Assembly: GCA_958450365.1 (NCBI GenBank)
Contig: CAUEEP010000729.1
Span: 640,001-704,000 of the forward strand
DNA: 64,000 nucleotides
Reading direction: 5' to 3'
DNA from: Mesorhabditis belari
Lineage: Eukaryota; Nematoda; Chromadorea; Rhabditida; Rhabditidae
The notes below the pieces were generated by a model. The model searched no databases, was not told the DNA's origin, and saw only the letters and a list, made by a program, of their open reading frames with translations. The first letter of the stretch is position 1; every line of letters begins with the position of its first letter. This document shows positions 44,767 to 56,565 of the stretch, in pieces. The position numbers and the translations under genes were made by a program.

Positions 44767-47700
44767 TTATTTCGAAATTTTCGTTTCATTTGCCAACTTG
44801 AGAACCTCGTCGATTCCGAGAGTTTCCGCTTTTTTCCTTTTTGCTTTCGACTCGTCTTCGTCGGCTGAGACATCCAAATCGCTTTCGTCTGCAAATTTAT
44901 TTATGCAAATGCTATTTAAACGATAGCCGTTTAAAATCAGATCCTCAGAGTTGAAAAGCCAGCCAGTTAGCCAGCTAGCTAGGTAGCCAGCTAGCTAGGT
45001 AGCCAGCTAGCTAGGTAGCCAGCTAGCCAGCCAGCTAGCTAGGTAGCCAGCTAGCCAGCCAGCTAGCTAGGTAGCCAGCCAGCCAGCAGCTAGGTAGCCA
45101 GCAGCCAGCCAGCTAGCTAGGTACCAGCAAGCAGCCAGCAGCTGAGCCAGAAGCCAGCAAGGGAACGGACGGTTATCAGTAGCTTAAATTTGAGCATTTG
45201 ATTCGCAGCTTAACTTTGAGCTCAAATTTCTTCGTGTTCGGCTGTTCAATTTATAAATTATTCGTATCACTAGAAGTGCTAAGTTTTTCTGGAAAAGAAG
45301 AAGCAAAAGTCCACCGGGTGGCATTGAACCCTTGACCTCGCGACTTGTAAACAAGGCTCCTAGCCAGTCGGCTATGGGGGTAGCTGTTCAGGCCTCTCTC
45401 AAACGGGTCTTTGACCGGATTGTGAGCCATTTGACACGTGGTCAAAGACCCGTTTGAGAGAGACTTGAACAGCTACCCCATAGCCGACTGGCTAGGAGCC
45501 GTGTTTACAAGTCGGGAGGTCGAGGGTTCAATCCCACCCGCTGGATTTTTGCTTCTTCTTTTCCAGAAAAACTTCTAGTAATTCGTCCCCATTTCCATTG
45601 AACCCTTTGCCAACTTTGAGCTCAAATTTCTCAGCATTCGCCTTTCCAATCACAATAGTTTTTATACCAATCGATAAAGAAAGACTTGGCGCATCTAATG
45701 CTATCAAAAACATTTCAATTGAATAGCTTAACACGAAGATATTTGAGGTTAAAGTTAGATTGGCAATTTTGATCCATTTTCAACTTAATAAATCGATAAG
45801 TTTGATCGATTCAAATCGAATTCTGAGCCTTCAATTGCAATTGAGTAAATGGAATCGAGCGATTGGGTAAAAGCCAAATATTTCTATATGTTTCAAAGCG
45901 ATTTCTCACCCGAGGCGGCGATCTTTGAGTCATTTTTCCCAGCTCCAATTTCCCGTTTCTGTTTTCGCTCCTTCGCTCGTCGATTCTTGAACCAAACCTA
46001 GAAAAAAACGAAAAGAAAATCCTCTTGTTTCTTTGTATTTCTTTACATTTCTTTGCATTTCTTTGCATTTTCTTTTATTTTATTCTCTTTCTTTTACGAT
46101 TTCTCGTGTAGATTATCGTCAATGCTTTGTTTTTTTTTCATCAAAAGAGATGGGATTAGAAAAAGAGGTGAAAGCAGACAAATAGAGACTCGTTTTTTTC
46201 ACGGGGAAACTTATGGTTACTGTATCGTGCTAGATGTAGAATCTAGATGAGAGATTGTCTTAAAAGTTTGCGTTGATCAATAGATTGTAGAGATTGGCTT
46301 AAAAGTTTGCGTTGTTATGGATGAAATTTCGATTAGATCAGATCTGTGCTGTCTTGGCTTAGAACTAGGCTAGAACTGGGCTTGGAACTAGGCTAGAACT
46401 AGGCTAGAACTAAGCTTAGAACTGGGCTAGAACTGGACTAGAACTAGACTTAGAACTAGGCTAGAACTAGGCTAGAACTAGGCTTAGAACTGGGCTAGAA
46501 CTGGGCTAGAACTGGGCTAGAACTGGACTAGAACTAGACTTAGAACTAGGCTAGAACTAGGCTAGAACTAGGCTTAGAACCGGACCTAGAACTGGTCTAG
46601 AACTGGCTTAGACTCTTCTAGTTACTCGTGCAGCTTTGTCTTAAAGTTACCTCAACTCGTTCCTCTTTTAGATCACACTGCAGCGCCAATTTCTCTCTCA
46701 AAGCAACATCCGGATAATGAGTGGTAGTGAAAGTGTTCTCAAGAATCTAGAATAAGAAATTATTTAGATGATTAGATGATTAGATGATTAGATGATTAGA
46801 TCATTAGATCATTTAGATCATTAGATCATTAGATCATTAGATTATTAGATCATTAGATCGATCATTAAATCATTTAGATCATTAGATCATTAGATCGATC
46901 ATTAGATCATTAGATCATTAGATTATTAGATCATTAGATCATCATTTCTTGCGTTTACCTGCAATTGTTCTTCACTGAAAATCGTGCGATGTCTTCGCTT
47001 TCGTTTTCCACTTAAAAACGTCGGCAAAAACGGAGGCAAAAGGCCAGGATGGAGAAGAGGAGATTCTGGAAAAGCTCTCGATTCGCAATCTTATGAATGA
47101 CCAACGCGAGCCTTGTTTTTAGCTCAAATATCAATCGAATTAGTGTCCTATCATAGCTAGAAGCTAAAAAAATAGTTCAAAATTTGATTTAAAGCTTTTG
47201 AAGCTAGCTAGAATGGTTTAAAGTCGAGTTTTTGTGACTTTTTGCTTTTGCTTTTTGTTTTTGCTCAACTTAAAGCGCCTCTAGCTCACTCCAAAAGCTT
47301 TAATCCATTAGCCAATCCAATTAGCTTAGATGTCTTATGTAAATTGGGACAGAGCTCTGCAGGCGATTCTCTGCAGAGAATCGATTGGTGATGGTTAGAA
47401 GTTTCCTGGATAACGACTAAGGGTCTAAAATCTCTGTCTCTCTTGCTATGAATTGTTCTAGATCTTCTAGGGTTACTGTAGCTTTGTCGTAAGTATTGTA
47501 GAGTACTTGGCTAGTTATTTGTCTAGATATTAGATCCAGGGCTACTGTAGCTTTGTCCAAAGTATTGCCGAGTACTTGTCTAGTCATTGGATCTAGTATC
47601 GTACTGGTTAGGGTTACTGTAGCAGCCTAGACTTGGTCTTCTCTTAGATCTCTTAGATCTCTAGGCTTACTGTAGATCTCTAGGCTTACTGTAGATCTCT

Positions 47701-50585
47701 AGGCTTACTGTAGATCTCTAGGCTTACAGCTCTCTAGGCTTACAGCTTTCTAGACTTACTGTAGATCTCTAGGCTTACTCTCTAAGTATTGACAGTACTT
47801 GCCCAGAGTTTCCAGACTCTACAGAAGCTCAATGACTTCTATGAAGTGATGAGCTATGAAGAGACGAGTTCCTATTTGTGTATTTGTTCACCCATTTCCC
47901 TCTTATCTCTTCTTGGAGTTACTCAAATAAACGTAGATTGTAAATAGAAGAGATTTGCGCATTTTGTCTATTGGTTGCAATGAATACAATGCATTGCGTG
48001 GCCGTTTTTTTTTGTTCTCAAGCACACAAAAAGTCTAGAATCACATTGTTTTCTTTCTTTTTGAGGAACTGGTAGTCCAACTATCACAATCAATTGCTTC
48101 TTTGAAAGAAAAACAGGCAAGATATAAGCTAAATGATCTAGACTAGAGCTGGATTTGGGTTTGGATTTGGATTTGGATGATTTGGATTTGGATTTGGATC
48201 TGGATCTGGATCTGGATCTGGATCTGGATCTGAATCCAGTAGTACAGAGTCTCTTAAAGTCAAACAGATCAAGTTTGGTCTACTTAATGCTTAATGTTAC
48301 ACTGTAGTAATGCATTTCAGTAAGAAGCTGGAAGAAAGTTTGGAAAGCTAGAAAGGTGGGAAAGCTAGAAAGCTAACAAAGCTGGGAAAGCTAGAAAGCT
48401 AGAAAGCTGGGAAAGCTGGGAAAGCTTGGAAAGCTTGGAAAGCCGGGAAAGCTTGGAAAGCTGGGAAAGCTAGAAAGCTAACAAAGCTGGGAAAGCTTGG
48501 AAAGCTAGAAAACTAACAAAGCTAACAAAGTTAACAAATCTAGAAAGCTGAGGTTTTAGAAAACTCGTTAAAACCGTAATTCTATATTCCTGCACAGTAT
48601 TTCTGGATTTCTGGAAAGGTTTTCTGGAAAGATTTCTGTAAAGAAAGGTAATTGATGATCTCTTTCATCGAATCAATGAGGTTATGCGGTTTTCCAATGA
48701 CCATAAATCGATTTAAAACCAAGGTGAGTTTCTAGTTGAACTCTTGGATTGTCAAGCGGGTCAACTTTGCCATATTTGAACTAGCGTTTTGTGGCGTTTG
48801 TGTTTGAAAATGATCTCTTTTTCAAAGGGAGCTTTTCCATAATTTTCTCAGAGTTTTTTTTTAAAGCTTAAGCATTGATTGCATTGATTATCTGCTTATC
48901 GAAAAGCTCTCAATAAATGACATCTAAGCTTAGTTCCACTAAACTGGTAGCAGGTCTAGGAGCAAATCCTTTACTGTGCTCTAGGTTCATTGTCTTTTTC
49001 TCTAAAAGTTTGCATAATCCCTTTCCATTGGAATGTTTCATTGATCAGAAAAGAGGCAAGATCTGGATGAGGATGAGGGAGAGGATGAGGATGAGGATGA
49101 GGGTGAGGGAGAGGATGAGGATGAGGGAGAGGATGAGGATGAGGATGAGGATGGGGGTGAGGATGAGGTAAGATTTCGCGGCTAAAGCTGTGGATGGAGA
49201 TTTGAGTTTGACGGCTCGACCAGGCCAATCCTTAGAGCCAATCCTTTTCCCGGATCTAATTTGCCGACTTCCCTTACCTATTCTATCGACTAGAGGACCT
49301 TGGAGACCTGCTGGTATTCACCAAGCTGGGACTCACCAAGCTGGGACTCACCGAGCTGGGAGGACATCCTTGGTAGTTACATGAGAGTACAACCTCGTAA
49401 GAAATCCAGGGATTTATCGCAAAGAATATCTACATTTTCAAGTTCTCAAGATCGTTTAAAGCGGTTTACCGGCGTTTACCGGTAGCGCAAAAGCGGTTTA
49501 CCGATTTCCGTTGAGAATGGGAACGGCGCCAGGATTCGAACCCGCGACCTTTCGCTTACCGGGTCAACCCTCTACCAATCAGTTACACAAACACGTGTCC
49601 CATTGCCACCAGAGTAGGCATAAAGCCTTACTGTGTCGTACAACCTTAACCAGTTGTCCTTCTCTTGTAAGCTATTTAGATATTCTAGTCTAAGCATCTT
49701 CGATTGCCCATTCACCTCGAATCGATCTCAAAATTTCGGGATCATTCTTTGAAACAGAAACACTGAATGGCGAGTTGTTTGCGCAAATTCGTTAAGTAGG
49801 TAGATCGGGTTGGAAAGGAATGGGAAGAAGGGGGAGAGGGGGAAGAAGGGGAAGAAGGGGGAGAGGGGGAAGAAGGGGAAGAAGAAGAGGGAGAAGGGGA
49901 AGAAGAAGAGGGAGAAGAAGGGGAAGAAGAAGAGGGAGAAGAAGAGGGAGAAGAAGAGGAGGAAGAAGAAGAGGGAGAAGAAGAGGAAGAAGAAGAAGAG
50001 GGAGAAGGGGAAGAAGAAGAAGGAGAAGAAAAAGAGCAGGCATTGAATTGAGGAAACCTGTGCCCTTCTGTGCACATTGAATGGACTGGTGAAGAGGCAG
50101 ACACAAACAAATATCGAATCTGACATGTTTATGGATTTTTCCTCATCAATGACTAATTCTTTTTTTGGGTGAGCTCGTTTTGATCTTTTCAGAAATGTCC
50201 AAAAATCCCAATATCAAACAGTGAACGACTACGCGACTGTACGTTCAAAATGCTGACTGGATTCGATGGGCTGGAATGGCATTGTTGGACATTGTTGGAC
50301 AATAAGCCATTGTTGGATGATTGATGAGTTTTAGATCTTGTTTTAGATCAAAAGTTATCTTGCAAAAGAACTCACGTAGAAACGGATACGCAGCTGTTGA
50401 GGGCCAAGCTGGATGAAAGAATTCGAGTGGAAGTGCGGGAAGACCGGTGAATGAGAAGGGAAGACGAGGGGTTGAGAGGAGTGATTCGATTGAGAATGAG
50501 GCTGATGCTGGTGGGGAGGATGAGCTGAAGAGATCTCATTGTTCTCAGTCAGAAGATTGTTTTCAAGTTGGGGAAACTCAAGCAT
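44767..50585 (-). CDS. Goosecoid-class homeodomain transcription factor
   Basis: Repressor-type developmental regulator; C. elegans CEH-45 is the likely counterpart. Exons: 50376-50585 (start [12 protein letters not shown], His/Ser/Pro-rich), 46959 to about 47077, 46651-46746, 45910-45997 and 44767-44888. The homeodomain spans three exons: [64 protein letters not shown]. Lys at homeodomain position 50 (WFKN) and RRHRTIF are goosecoid hallmarks. The tail is acidic then basic ([18 protein letters not shown]). The first exon ends in phase 0, which does not meet the homeodomain exon's phase, so at least one small exon between 47100 and 50370 is missing, and the first exon itself is less certain. 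Introns are crowded with minisatellites. Confidence 0.8.
44962..45160. repeat. CCAGCTAGCTAGGTAG minisatellite
   Basis: About ten 16-24 base units in the last homeobox-gene intron. Confidence 0.9.
45270..45578. mobile_element. Second foldback with tRNA-like units in both arms
   Basis: Arms ctagaagt, gtttttctggaaaagaagaa, gtggcattgaacccttgacc, cctagccagtcggctatggg, gcctctctcaaacgggtctt, then the inverse from about 45440. On the plus strand the right arm reads atagccgactggctaggag (A box) and ggtcgagggttcaatccc (B box). Arms are about 140 bases with few mismatches; the loop is short. It lies in a homeobox-gene intron. Confidence 0.8.
46368..46615. repeat. GAACTAGGCTAGAACTGGGCTA minisatellite
   Basis: About twenty 11-12 base units with a longer-period pattern, in the intron before the last homeodomain exon. 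Confidence 0.9.
46755..46942. repeat. AGATCATTAG tandem repeat
   Basis: Units of 9-10 bases (gatgattaga, gatcattaga) that are partly self-complementary (gatc), in a homeodomain intron. Confidence 0.9.
47640..47780. repeat. AGATCTCTAGGCTTACTGT repeat
   Basis: Six 19-base units in a homeobox-gene intron. Confidence 0.85.
48148..48545. repeat. GGATTTGGATCTGGATCT and AAGCTGGGAAAGCTAGAA arrays
   Basis: A ggatct/ggattt hexamer run (48150-48232) followed at 48345-48545 by about twenty 9-10 base units of gaaagctng. Confidence 0.9.
49060..49165. repeat. GGATGAGGATGAGGGAGA microsatellite
   Basis: Run of six-base gatgag units. Pro/His and Arg/Met frames here are artefacts. Confidence 0.9.
49528..49605 (-). 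repeat. tRNA-like sequence
   Basis: Minus strand gtaactgattggtagaggg (A-box-like) and gcgggttcgaatcctgg (B box), spaced as in a tRNA; the acceptor stem is not convincing. Confidence 0.6.
49812..50036. repeat. GGGAGAAGAAGAGGGAGAA purine tract
   Basis: About 220 bases of uninterrupted purine on the plus strand. Long Arg/Gly, Leu, Phe and Ser frames in all readings are artefacts. Confidence 0.95.
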
Positions 50586-52140
50586 TTAAGACAAGATCTT
50601 ACTCTGACTGTGCACTGGTTAGATCTAGGGTTACTGTGGTCGTAGTAATTAGAGTACTTGGCTTTTCTAGGGTTACTGTCGCTTCTGTCTGAGCGACTCT
50701 TCTGTCCTTCAGCATCCATCAATACTAGTCAATGCTTTCAAAGCGAAGAACTATTATTTAAACGCTTAGCGGAAGGCCAGCCAATTCGTTTAAATGATAG
50801 TTCAAGCTCTAGTAAATCAAAATAATTTCTAATATAATAGAATAGAGAGTCAGCTACCTAGTCGGCGTATTCATTGCACTCAAACATGTTCGGAGTTGCT
50901 CCGAGGCGCCGAGCAGAAATGGAGAGGTGAGAAATGGTAAGGACATCAACTAGAAATGTAAATTAAATAACGTAAATAATAGAAATAAGATAAATAAGAT
51001 AAAATATAAATTTAAATAGCTCTATTGGGAGTATAAATAGAGCTATTGGCAAAGGCAAATTGGCATTGGCTCTATTGGCAAAGCTGCTCACTCTAAAGTC
51101 TTTAAAATGTGCAAAGCAAAGTCTAAAAAGGTAGATTTAAAAGTAATAAGTGAAAAGTCTTGATTTAGCTGATTATGAATAACATAATAGGGCTAGAACT
51201 GGTCTTAGAAACTTTAGAAATTTCAAAGAAGTTAGAAGAGAGAAGAAGAAGATGATGATGATGATGATGATGAAGAAGAGGAAGAAGAACAAGAAGAACA
51301 AGAACAAGAACAAGAAGAAGAAGAAGAAGAAGAAGAAGAAGAAGAAGAAGAACATGAAGAACAAGAACAAGAACAAGAACAGGAACAAGAAGAAGAAGAG
51401 GAAGAAGAAGAAGAAGAACATGAAGAACATGAAGAACAAGAACAAGAACAAGAACAAGAACAAGAACAAGAAGCAGGAAGAGGAAGAAGAAGAAGAAAAA
51501 CAAGAAGAAGAAGTTATTCTTCAAGAAAACAAATAGTACAGGAGTTGTGAGATCAAGCAGTGATCTTTACAAGTCCCGCTCACTGCTTGATCTCACATAA
51601 AGGTGTGGAATGTCGGAAATGATCACTGAGGGAATGGGGGTGCCAAATGGATCATTGTACAATGGAAGGTGCCGACTACAAACACAAAGCAGTCTGGAAG
51701 GGCGTGGACCTCAGCCCCTCCCCCTTCACCGTACTCCAACCTCTCATTGGTTCCTTTGCCCGTCTATCAATCTCTTCTCACCTCTCACCTTTCTGCCTAA
51801 TCCACTCCCCTTCCATCCTTGCATTCAACTCTATTTGATTAACGGATCTAGTTAAGCACGTGTTAGCCTAAATATTTACGAGCAGCTAAATCTAATCCTT
51901 GAAAAATTAAGGATCGACTTGAATCAACAATTTTAGAATCAACAATTTTAGAGTGACAATCTAACGATTGGCTTTGAGGATTTAAAAATTGAATCACGAA
52001 TAGCTAGATGTTTAGAATTTGAAAGTATTAGAGAGAGATTTGTCGGCTTATTTCCTTATTATCTTATAGCAGCAGGCTAATGCTATCAGAGAAAGTGAGG
52101 CTTCTTTAACGAAAATAAAATAATTCTGTTATGAATTAAA
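50586..52140. other. Upstream of homeobox gene: gene-free with GAA tract and palindrome
   Basis: 51242-51510 is a GAA/GAACAA tract. 51545-51598 is a stem-loop (tgagatcaagcagtgatct and inverse). The C-rich stretch 51705-51760 (ccctcccccttcacc, ctcattggttcc) could be a proximal promoter, since an inverted CCAAT motif is visible; this is weak inference. Confidence 0.5.
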
Positions 52141-52500
52141 AATAAAATAATTCAGTTATAAAATAAAATAAAATAAAAATAAAATAAAAATAAAATAAAA
52201 ATAAAATAAAAATAAAAATAAAATAAAATAAAATAAAATAAAAATAAAATAAAATAAAATAAAATAAAATAAAATAAAATAAAATAAAATAAAAAATAAA
52301 ATAAAATAAATAAATAAATAAAATAAAATAAAATAAAATAAAATAAAATAAAATAAAATGAAATAAAATAAAATAAATTAAAATAAAATAAAAATAAAAT
52401 AAAATAAAATAAAAATAAAATAAAATAAAATAAAATAAAATAAAATAAAATAAAAATAAAATAAAAATAAAATTAAATAAAATTAAAATAAAAATAAAAA
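52140..52500. repeat. (AAAAT)n long microsatellite
   Basis: About 350 bases of taaaa and taaaaa units with few interruptions (gaaat, aaatt). Confidence 0.95.
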
Positions 52501-52759
52501 TCTGAAAAAGTTTATTGTGTGCCCTCTTCGTCTGTCTGTCTGTCTGTCGCTACCGTAACCCTCGCCCATATAACGCGCCATTTTCTCCATTATTTTTCCT
52601 CTTCTAATTTATTTGTGAACCTTTTTTTTGGTTAAATTAATATTTATCATCAGTAAATTGTCTTCATAAAGCTTTTTAAAGTATCAATCAAATTCGGGTA
52701 CAACCCCTATCAATTGATCACATTCAAGCAGTTACAACAGTAGCCAAGTCAACGACAAG

Positions 52760-52994
52760 CTACAGTACTGGACAATGAAATATGATATTTGAAAAAAGAT
52801 CGTCACTTTCGCGCGTCTGTGACTCCGTTGTCTTTAAGTTTAAACTATTAGTGTTATACATTTTCTGAAAGCTCTTTTCAAGGGCTACACAATGGTAATA
52901 TTAATATTTAGAAATACGGTAAAGACAATGGAGTTACAGACGCGCGAAAGTGACGATCTTTTTTCAAATATGATATTTCATTGTCCAGTAGTGT
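52760..52994. mobile_element. Foldback, CTACAGTACTGGACAATGAA ends
   Basis: Left arm ctacagtactggacaatgaa, gatatttgaaaaaagatcgt, cactttcgcgcgtctg; the right arm is the inverse ending ttcattgtccagtagtgtag. The interior of ~90 bases also pairs partly. Confidence 0.85.
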
Positions 52995-53030
52995 AGCTAT
53001 ATGTATTATATTATATTATATTATACTATA

Positions 53031-53297
53031 TTACCGTATTTCTTCGAATAGAAGACCGGGTAAAGAGTATCATCGCGTACTCCTGCGTAGCAGCCCTTCT
53101 TTTCTGCATAAAAGCTTTCAATCAAGTGCTATAGAGCTGGAAAATGGCTCAAAAATCTGTTAGCTCATGTCGTATTTTTGAGTCATTTTCCAGCTCTATA
53201 GCACTTCATTGAAAGCTTTTATGCAGAAAAGAAGGGCTGCTACGCAGGAGTACGCGATGATACTCTTTACCCGGTCTTCTATTTGAAGAAATACGGT
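53031..53297. mobile_element. Foldback, TACCGTATTTCTTCGAATAG ends
   Basis: Almost full-length palindrome: left accgtatttcttcgaataga, gaccgggtaaagagtatc, gcgtactcctgcgtagcagc, ccagctctatagcact inverted to the right; loop about 30 bases. It is flanked on both sides by tatattatacta repeats (53002-53030, 53297-53335), so it landed in a TA-rich microsatellite. Confidence 0.9.
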
Positions 53298-53919
53298 ATA
53301 TTATATTATACTATATTATATTTTATTATATTTTGTTTATCTTTCTCTTTCTGCTTCTCTCCTAGCTTTTCTACAGTGTCTTGTCGATGCCCTTTAACTT
53401 ATGGAAAGCAAATAGAACAAGTTTTTAACACAGTCGCGACGATGATATTTTGCGCGTAGTCGTTAACTGTTTTACTGATAATTTTGTGTAGATTCAAAGA
53501 TAAACGAAACTATTATAGCCGTTCGATAGCCCCAAATAGTCGATTATAGCCGTTCGATAGCCTCAAATCTCCTCTTCAAAACTAGTACAAAGTTATCGAA
53601 AACTTTCTGCGAAACAAAGAACAAAATCCTTAAAAACTGAGTTTACCAACCAAAAATAATCAACGGCCCAGTCGGAATTTGTCGTAAACTTTGTTAAACT
53701 TTGTTTATTTGTTTGTTTGTTTTGTTTGTTTGTTGTTAAACGTTTTAAAAAAATTTGTTAAACGACTAAAGTTACCCGATTTTTAAAAAAATACATTTAT
53801 TCACACGAATAATGTGGTAATAAACGATAGACAAGCACAAGCTAAGCCTAAAGAAGAAAGAGAAAGTAGGGAAGAAAAACCCATACAGATGAAAAAAAGA
53901 ATCAATAATCTAGCCGTGA

Positions 53920-53990
53920 TTGAACCCTTGATCTCTTGACTAAGAACAGGGCTCTTAGCCAGTCAGCCAGTCTAAAGCTTAACACTGGCT
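53920..53990 (-). repeat. tRNA-like sequence related to the 45270 arms
   Basis: Minus strand gactggctgactggctaaga (A box) and gatcaagggttcaatcacgg (B box), similar to the tRNA-like unit at 45465-45535. Confidence 0.6.
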
Positions 53991-54627
53991 ACTGTTGGGC
54001 ATGCATATCTTTCGCTTGTCCGTAGTTCAATGAGCTACAGTCAATGCTAACTGTTTGCTACAGTTGAAAGTTGATAGATTGAAAGATTTTATCGAAAAAG
54101 TAGTGTTTTCCATTTCTTTTAGCCATTTTCCTTTCAGCCACTCAAAACAAAATCCAAAATAAGCTAGTTCCAGAGTTAAGTGCGCCCGATAATCCCAAAT
54201 GGCCATCATTCAAATTCCCTACTTCATCTTCGTGTTAATCCTTATCTTATTAGGGATGGATGGGTAAATATTGGGGGCGACTTTTCACACTTGGCCTTAA
54301 AGATTCTTTGAGAGGATCTGCTGTAGTACAAGAAATACAAGAAGGGGGGGAGTTATTGACATAACCCGGGGAAATGCGCGTGTCCAAGTGGATCGAGGGG
54401 GGAAAGATGGAATGGACTGAATGAATGGAAAGGATAAGATGAGCACCTGGACAACTCGTGAATAGAAAAGAAGGCCATATTTGGGAGACGGGTGATCAGC
54501 ATCAGACTGGCTGCTGGCTTTTGGGCTTTTGGTTTGAAAAGTAAAGAGATGTAAAGCTATTCTTGGCAAAAGGGATCTCCGGATTCCGGATAGAGACAAA
54601 CATCCAGAGCAAAAAGACAACTACACG

Positions 54628-54768
54628 ACAGTACAATGGGCTACGCGACAGTACAATAGACTGCGCGACAGTACAATAGACTACGCGACAGTACAATAGA
54701 CTGCGCGACAGTACAATGGACTACGCGACAGTACAATGGACTGTCCATTGTACTGTCGCGTAGTGATT
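54628..54768. repeat. ACTACGCGACAGTACAATGG minisatellite ending in a hairpin
   Basis: Six 20-base units, after which the last unit is inverted (caatggactgtccattgtac then tgtcgcgtag), making a perfect hairpin at about 54720-54767. Confidence 0.9.
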
Positions 54769-55569
54769 GTTCTTTGTATGCTTGCGTAGAGATCTGGATC
54801 CGGATCCGGTTCTGGAAATCCCTGCTTGATAAATCAGAACTCGTTGAGTTGATCTAGTTGAGTTAGTTGTCTTTTTTGCCTTCAATATATTTTCTTTCTT
54901 GTCACTCTCCACTGTCACTCATTTCACTCAAATTTCTCCCGAAGCCTTCTACAAGATCGACACTCACCAATCCCATTTGATATCTCCGTGATCTGCCCTT
55001 TCTTTTCATTTAGCGACAGATTCTCTTTCAGAAAAGGACTCAAAAGTCACACAGGCTCGGGCTTTCGGTGCGCCGAAGCGTGAAGGTCGGCGAAGAGATT
55101 TTCTAGGGGATCACTCCGCTCGCTTTATCTAATCAGATCCCCCAAAGTCGTTCATCTCAATCGGTCATCAATCCTCCTCTGTATTTCTTGTGCCGACACT
55201 TTTGCGCGAGTCACTGAAGAATCTATGAATCAACCACTGGAAGAGATCTATCGAAAACAGCAAGCAAACTGACACAAAAATAGAAACGTTCCAGGATTCA
55301 ATCCTACTCAAAAATTCATTTAAAAGCTAAAGAATTGATGCTGATGCTCAAAGTCGTGTACAAACATTTGAAAAAGCTCTTTCAAATGCTCTTGCTCTTG
55401 CTTTGTAAATCATTACGAGAATTTCCACTAAAATCAAGTGTCACTGTTTTGTGTGTGAGTGGGTGTGAGAAATTTGGGGGCATAAGTGGGGCACACTTTA
55501 TGAAAACATTTCAAGAGATCACCGTAATTCGCCTCACAATGCCAACCATCAAGTAGTTAATTGTTTTGA

Positions 55570-56350
55570 ATAGATTGTGCAATTCGGCCTGTTGTTTTTT
55601 TTTGAATATCACTTCGAAAACAAGGCTGTGCCAATTCCAGAGACCATCTAGAGCAAGTCTATAGTTCCAAAGAAACTATGGGACGACCGTACTCATAATT
55701 TCCCTATTTAATACAGTCACACACATGAGATGCCTAGAATTATTCCTCTTTGCTATACATATGAAGCAATTCTAGATGAATGCATTTATCACCGTGCCAG
55801 TTTATTAACACCATCAGGTCAATCCAAATCCAAAGAAAGAACCCACATCCAGATAGGATTAGGCTCTCTAAATTGCTCACAAAGCACTCCCGTTTTGTCC
55901 CCGTGCTAATGTGTGGGAAATGACGGATTTGTCGGTGGTGATAATTAGAGAGGGTTAGGTGAAGAATGCCACCGATTCCATATGGATACACTCAAAAGGA
56001 AGACGAAGGCCCGGTGCTTTATCAAATCGACCGGAAAATCTCCTATTTTTTCTGACGCAAAGAAATTTTGGTTGTGCTAAAAGATCCACTGGGGTCCCAA
56101 GGAATATCAACTCGCATTTGAACTGGCTTCCCATCAAAATGTGGCTGTTACTGGAAAGTTTCAGCCAAGATTTGCAATGGCAATGTTTGTTTCGTCGGTA
56201 AGGCAAGAAAGAACTCTACATACCGCATCACACATCTTACTGTGTCCAAAGGCGCGAGGTCACCATTCATTTCCGGAATACACAAGGAATGCCGCTAACA
56301 CCTAGCTTTGTAGCACCAAATAGATTCTTCATGAGCAAGGATCTTTAAGC
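55570..56350 (+). pseudogene. Decayed coding-like sequence, origin unknown
   Basis: Several stretches have amino-acid composition and codon variety of real protein but lie in different frames with stops between them: EMPRIIPLCYTYEAILDEC (about 55725), PPIPYGYTQKEDEGPV (55970), KEYQLAFELASHQNVAVTG (56098), and VTIHFRNTQGMPLTPSFV ending at a TAA (56270-56345). No splice model joins them. I read it as a disabled gene of unknown family. It might instead be a mis-sequenced or heavily spliced gene. Confidence 0.4.
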
Positions 56351-56565
56351 TCACCAAGTTGACACCTTTTGAATGGAGTTTCCAACACCGAAAAGTTTAA
56401 CCACTAACAATTGCTAACTTCAATGCTGTGTTTTCATCATTTATTAAATTTCGAATTGAAACAATAACGTTTATTTACAGGTCAACAAGCAATAGACAAC
56501 AATTTACCCGCATTTGAAGGACTGAGAACCTCCATACAACAAACAAATAAGGAGACGAGACGAGT

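Noticed and set aside
48655..48723. Possible plus-strand exon ending in a good donor (ccaag|gtgagt)
   Set aside because: No acceptor, partner exon or family resemblance; it lies in an intron of the minus-strand homeobox gene.
48971..49228. His/Pro frame on the minus strand as a missing homeobox exon
   Set aside because: The His/Pro run is the GATGAG microsatellite; the flanking part has no convincing donor in the needed phase.
49728..50126. Overlapping Ser-, Leu-, Phe-, Arg/Gly-rich frames of up to 132 codons
   Set aside because: Produced by an uninterrupted purine tract, open in every frame.
51165..51540. Long Leu, Phe, Lys/Asn-rich frames
   Set aside because: All are translations of a GAA/GAACAA simple repeat.
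55335..55556. 73-codon plus-strand frame
   Set aside because: No introns, no family features, low-complexity start.
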